Source: Actinomycetes bacterium (GTDB lineage Bacteria > Actinomycetota > Actinomycetes > Propionibacteriales > Propionibacteriaceae). Taken from it: a stretch of 8,572 nt of DNA. Positions within the stretch are counted from its first letter, which is position 1. Each line of letters starts with the position of its first letter. A program made the translations under genes and the position numbers. Below the pieces are notes generated by a model, which worked only from the letters and a program-made list of their open reading frames with translations, was not told the DNA's origin and did no database searches. Shown here one piece after another: positions 6,517-8,572 of the stretch. The stretch spans positions 1 through 8,572 of the forward strand of contig JAEYUH010000228.1 of NCBI GenBank assembly GCA_023432725.1, written 5' to 3'.

Positions 6517-8572
6517 CCCAGCACCTCCACCTCTGCGATCTCGCCGCGGAAATAGCCCTCCTCCACGGGGGGCAGCTCGGTCAGGTAGACCAGCACGTAG
6601 CGAGTCTCGATGGCACCGAAGCCGAGGTCAAACCTGGCGCGGCCCGACTCGACCCGCTGGACCCTGCGCCACTGCTGCTCCGACTCCATCGGCGCCTCAC
6701 CGCCGGCCGCTGCCTCCGGAACCCTCACCTCCAGAGCCGTCGGTCCGCCCACCAACTGCAGCCGCACCTGCCGGACGGAGACCACCTTGCCCAGGTCGAT
6801 CACCAGACCGACGCCCGGCTTGAGACCGCCGAGGGTGGGCAGGCGCCGGTAGCGCTCGGTGCGCCAGCTCGTCTCCGGGTCGCCGTCGATCGCCCGGGCT
6901 GCCTGCCGGGGGTTCTCCTGTCCGCTGCCGCCGTCGGCCCGCGGATCGAAGTCGGTGGCCGCGACGATCGGCAGCAGCCGGGGCGCCTGGATGGTCGGCT
7001 CGACCTGCTGCGGGTCCGGTTCGCCACCCGACAGGACGGCCGCCAGCACGAGGGCGGCCACCACGGCGACGGCGCCGACGAGGATCCACAGGTGCCGGCG
7101 GCTGCGAAGGCCCCGGACGGCCGGCGCCGGGGTGGTTCCGGGCCCCGGCGGTGAGGGGACGGGGCTGGGCGGCGGTGGCGGGACGGGGGTGAACGGCGGC
7201 GGGTTGTCCTCCGGCAGGCCGGACGCGGCGACCGTCTCGGGCTCGAACTCGGGAAGCTCCTCGCTCACCTCGAACCGGGGCCGCGCCGGTGTCGGGACGG
7301 GGGGCGCCACCACGGAGACGGCGGGGGTGCCCTGCTCGGCGCGATCCAGTCGCAGCCGCAGGTCAGCGGCAGAGCTGATCGGACCCAGCACCAGGGAGAG
7401 TTCGGTGGTGACCTGGGCGGCGGTCACCAGGCGGGTCGCCTGCTGCCGGGGCTGGGGGGACAGGATGCGCTCCACCACCACGTCGACAGGATGGGCGACC
7501 CCGGTGCGCACCTGGCTGGGCAGCAGCAGTCGGCCGTCCTCCACCGGGGCGGCGGGCAGGCCGTAGGCGTCGCCGCCGGGCCACCGGGCGACGAGGCAGG
7601 CGTAGAGCAGCCGGCCCAGCGCGAGGACGTCCTCAACCTCGCCGTTCGCCCCGACGGACGGCGCTCCGGACAGCACCTCGTCGACCAGGAGGCCGATGAT
7701 CTTGACATTGCCGCTGGTGGTGATCAGCACTGTCGCGGGGCTCAGGTGCCGATGGTGCAGGCCGTCGGCGTGCAGTCCGGTCAGCGCGTCGGCCACCTCG
7801 CGCACCACCCACGCCGTCTCCGCGCCGGTCAGCGGCCCGCCGGCCAGCACCCGCTGCAGGGTCTGGCCCGTCGCGTACTCGTAGACGATGTAGGCCCCGT
7901 GCTCGCCGGAGGAGGGACGGACGACGTCCAGCACCCGCAGGAACCGCGAGTCGGTGGCCATCGCCGCCCTGCGGGCACGGTCGAGCACCTCCTCGGCCCG
8001 GGTGTCGGACTCGGAGAGCAGATGGATCAGCACCGGCCGAGTGAGGACGGTGTCCTCGGCGCGCCAGGTCTGGTGCCCGTCCCGCTCGGCCAGCAGTTCC
8101 GCCAACCGGTAGCGTCCGGCCAGGGCCCGACCGACGTCGATCAGGTTGGTCGGTTCGGCCGCCCAGTACTCGTCGGCGACAGGGGCGGCGGTGGGCGGCG
8201 GGAAGTCGAGGACGGCGGGGGGCGGCTGGGGCGTCTCCACCGCGATGAAGGCGCCGACCCCGTCCGGGTCGGTGTTCACCACCTCGGCGGCCTCGGGCGC
8301 GGGGACGGGCTGGACCGGCGGGGCGGGCGCCTCGGCCTCGGCGGCCAGCACCTCCTCCACCGCGAGCGGTGAGTCGGCCTCGGCCTCCGGCGCCGACCGG
8401 CGCCGCAGGACGGTCAGCAGTTCGGCGGTCTCAGGGATGCCCAGCCGCCGGGCGGCGAAGAAGAAGACGAGGACGGCCAGGCCGCCGGCCAGCACAAGCC
8501 CGAGCACCACCATCAGCAGCCCGCCGAGCGAGCTGAACCACGCGCTGACCGCCCAGGCCAGCACCGCGGCCG
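6513..8572 (-). CDS. murJ: MurJ/MviN-type protein with pseudokinase and discoidin-like C-terminal domains (5' end cut by window edge)
   Basis: C-terminal 685 residues of a protein whose frame stays open to the window edge. The GTG at 8564 is internal, not a start, and the numbers below count from it. Residues 13-56 are a membrane helix followed by RRLGIPETAELLTVLRRR, typical of the MurJ lipid II flippase C-terminus. An acidic, Pro/Ala-rich linker (57-137) leads to a kinase-like domain (about 139-395). The catalytic residues are lost: VLIHLL lacks the VAIK lysine, HRHLSPATVL replaces HRDLKPxN, and KIIGL replaces DFG. A proline-rich stretch (455-482), a membrane helix (491-511) and an extracytoplasmic discoidin-like domain (about 532-683, with AIDGDPETSW) follow. 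This layout matches M. tuberculosis MviN (Rv3910), whose pseudokinase binds FhaA after phosphorylation by PknB. The role is peptidoglycan precursor export and its regulation. The flippase core lies outside the window. Confidence 0.9.
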   Translation of the reverse strand, partial: AAVLAWAVSAWFSSLGGLLMVVLGLVLAGGLAVLVFFFAARRLGIPETAELLTVLRRRSAPEAEADSPLAVEEVLAAEAEAPAPPVQPVPAPEAAEVVNTDPDGVGAFIAVETPQPPPAVLDFPPPTAAPVADEYWAAEPTNLIDVGRALAGRYRLAELLAERDGHQTWRAEDTVLTRPVLIHLLSESDTRAEEVLDRARRAAMATDSRFLRVLDVVRPSSGEHGAYIVYEYATGQTLQRVLAGGPLTGAETAWVVREVADALTGLHADGLHHRHLSPATVLITTSGNVKIIGLLVDEVLSGAPSVGANGEVEDVLALGRLLYACLVARWPGGDAYGLPAAPVEDGRLLLPSQVRTGVAHPVDVVVERILSPQPRQQATRLVTAAQVTTELSLVLGPISSAADLRLRLDRAEQGTPAVSVVAPPVPTPARPRFEVSEELPEFEPETVAASGLPEDNPPPFTPVPPPPPSPVPSPPGPGTTPAPAVRGLRSRRHLWILVGAVAVVAALVLAAVLSGGEPDPQQVEPTIQAPRLLPIVAATDFDPRADGGSGQENPRQAARAIDGDPETSWRTERYRRLPTLGGLKPGVGLVIDLGKVVSVRQVRLQLVGGPTALEVRVPEAAAGGEAPMESEQQWRRVQRVESGRARFDLGFGAIETRYVLVYLTELPPVEEGYFRGEIAEVEVLG

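Noticed and set aside
7080..7280. Repetitive G/C-rich stretch that could be taken for a DNA repeat
   Set aside because: It encodes the proline-rich segment and adjoining linker of the MurJ fusion. The repetition follows from proline codons and shows no regular repeat unit.
7491..8372. Plus-strand open frame of 293 codons opposite murJ
   Set aside because: The minus strand encodes a coherent pseudokinase and linker. The plus frame is Gly/His/Gln/Arg-rich without domain signals.
6513..8564. A stand-alone kinase-like gene starting at the GTG at 8564
   Set aside because: The frame stays open to the window edge, no ribosome site precedes the GTG, and the first residues are a MurJ C-terminal helix. 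This is an internal codon of a larger protein.
1..8572. A hidden defence system, mobile element, CRISPR array or tRNA
   Set aside because: Every stretch but the 174-base gap is explained by conserved minus-strand genes. I saw no transposase, integrase, direct-repeat array, tRNA-like fold or abrupt composition change.

Overview
The window is GC-rich (roughly 70% by eye). Every gene I can support lies on the minus strand, so transcription runs from high to low coordinates. Codon usage, the protein families and the gene order murJ-sigM-(rsmA) point to an actinomycete. A Propionibacteriales-type genome is a guess; the phylum is much safer than the family.

Right part (about 8572 to 5654): the C-terminal portion of a MurJ/MviN-type protein. 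It has the last MurJ membrane segments, a degenerate kinase-like domain, a second membrane helix and an extracytoplasmic discoidin-like domain, as in mycobacterial MviN. It is followed without a gap by an ECF sigma factor of the SigM type and by a 101-residue protein in the position of the anti-sigma factor RsmA. The start and stop codons overlap at both junctions (ATGA and TGATG), so the three genes look translationally coupled. The small protein shows no membrane helix and no zinc-binding motif, which is unusual for an anti-sigma factor.

Middle (about 5653 to 5480): the only real intergenic gap, 174 bases. It holds a terminator-like hairpin, a CG-centred imperfect palindrome, a plausible sigma70 promoter, and a cluster of TCGAAA/TTTCGA half-sites that reaches into the ribosome binding site of the next gene.

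Left part (5479 to 1): a four-gene sugar import and hydrolysis operon. It encodes a lipoprotein substrate-binding protein, two ABC permeases and a family 3 glycoside hydrolase whose last residues are cut off by the window edge. Gene order and the hydrolase sequence match the bxlEFGA xylobiose/xylo-oligosaccharide operon of streptomycetes. The CGAA-N-TTCG operator fits what I recall for the regulator BxlR. The likely pathway is capture of xylo-oligosaccharides outside the cell, import through BxlFG driven by an ATPase encoded elsewhere (MsiK-type), and cytoplasmic cleavage by BxlA. The window has no ATPase and no regulator gene.

I found no RNA genes, mobile elements, CRISPR arrays or plausible plus-strand genes. 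The points most worth following are the operator array, a perfect 14-bp hairpin just inside the first permease gene, the soluble RsmA-like protein, the pseudokinase domain of MurJ, and the apparent synteny break after sigM-rsmA. I see no wholly new system here.
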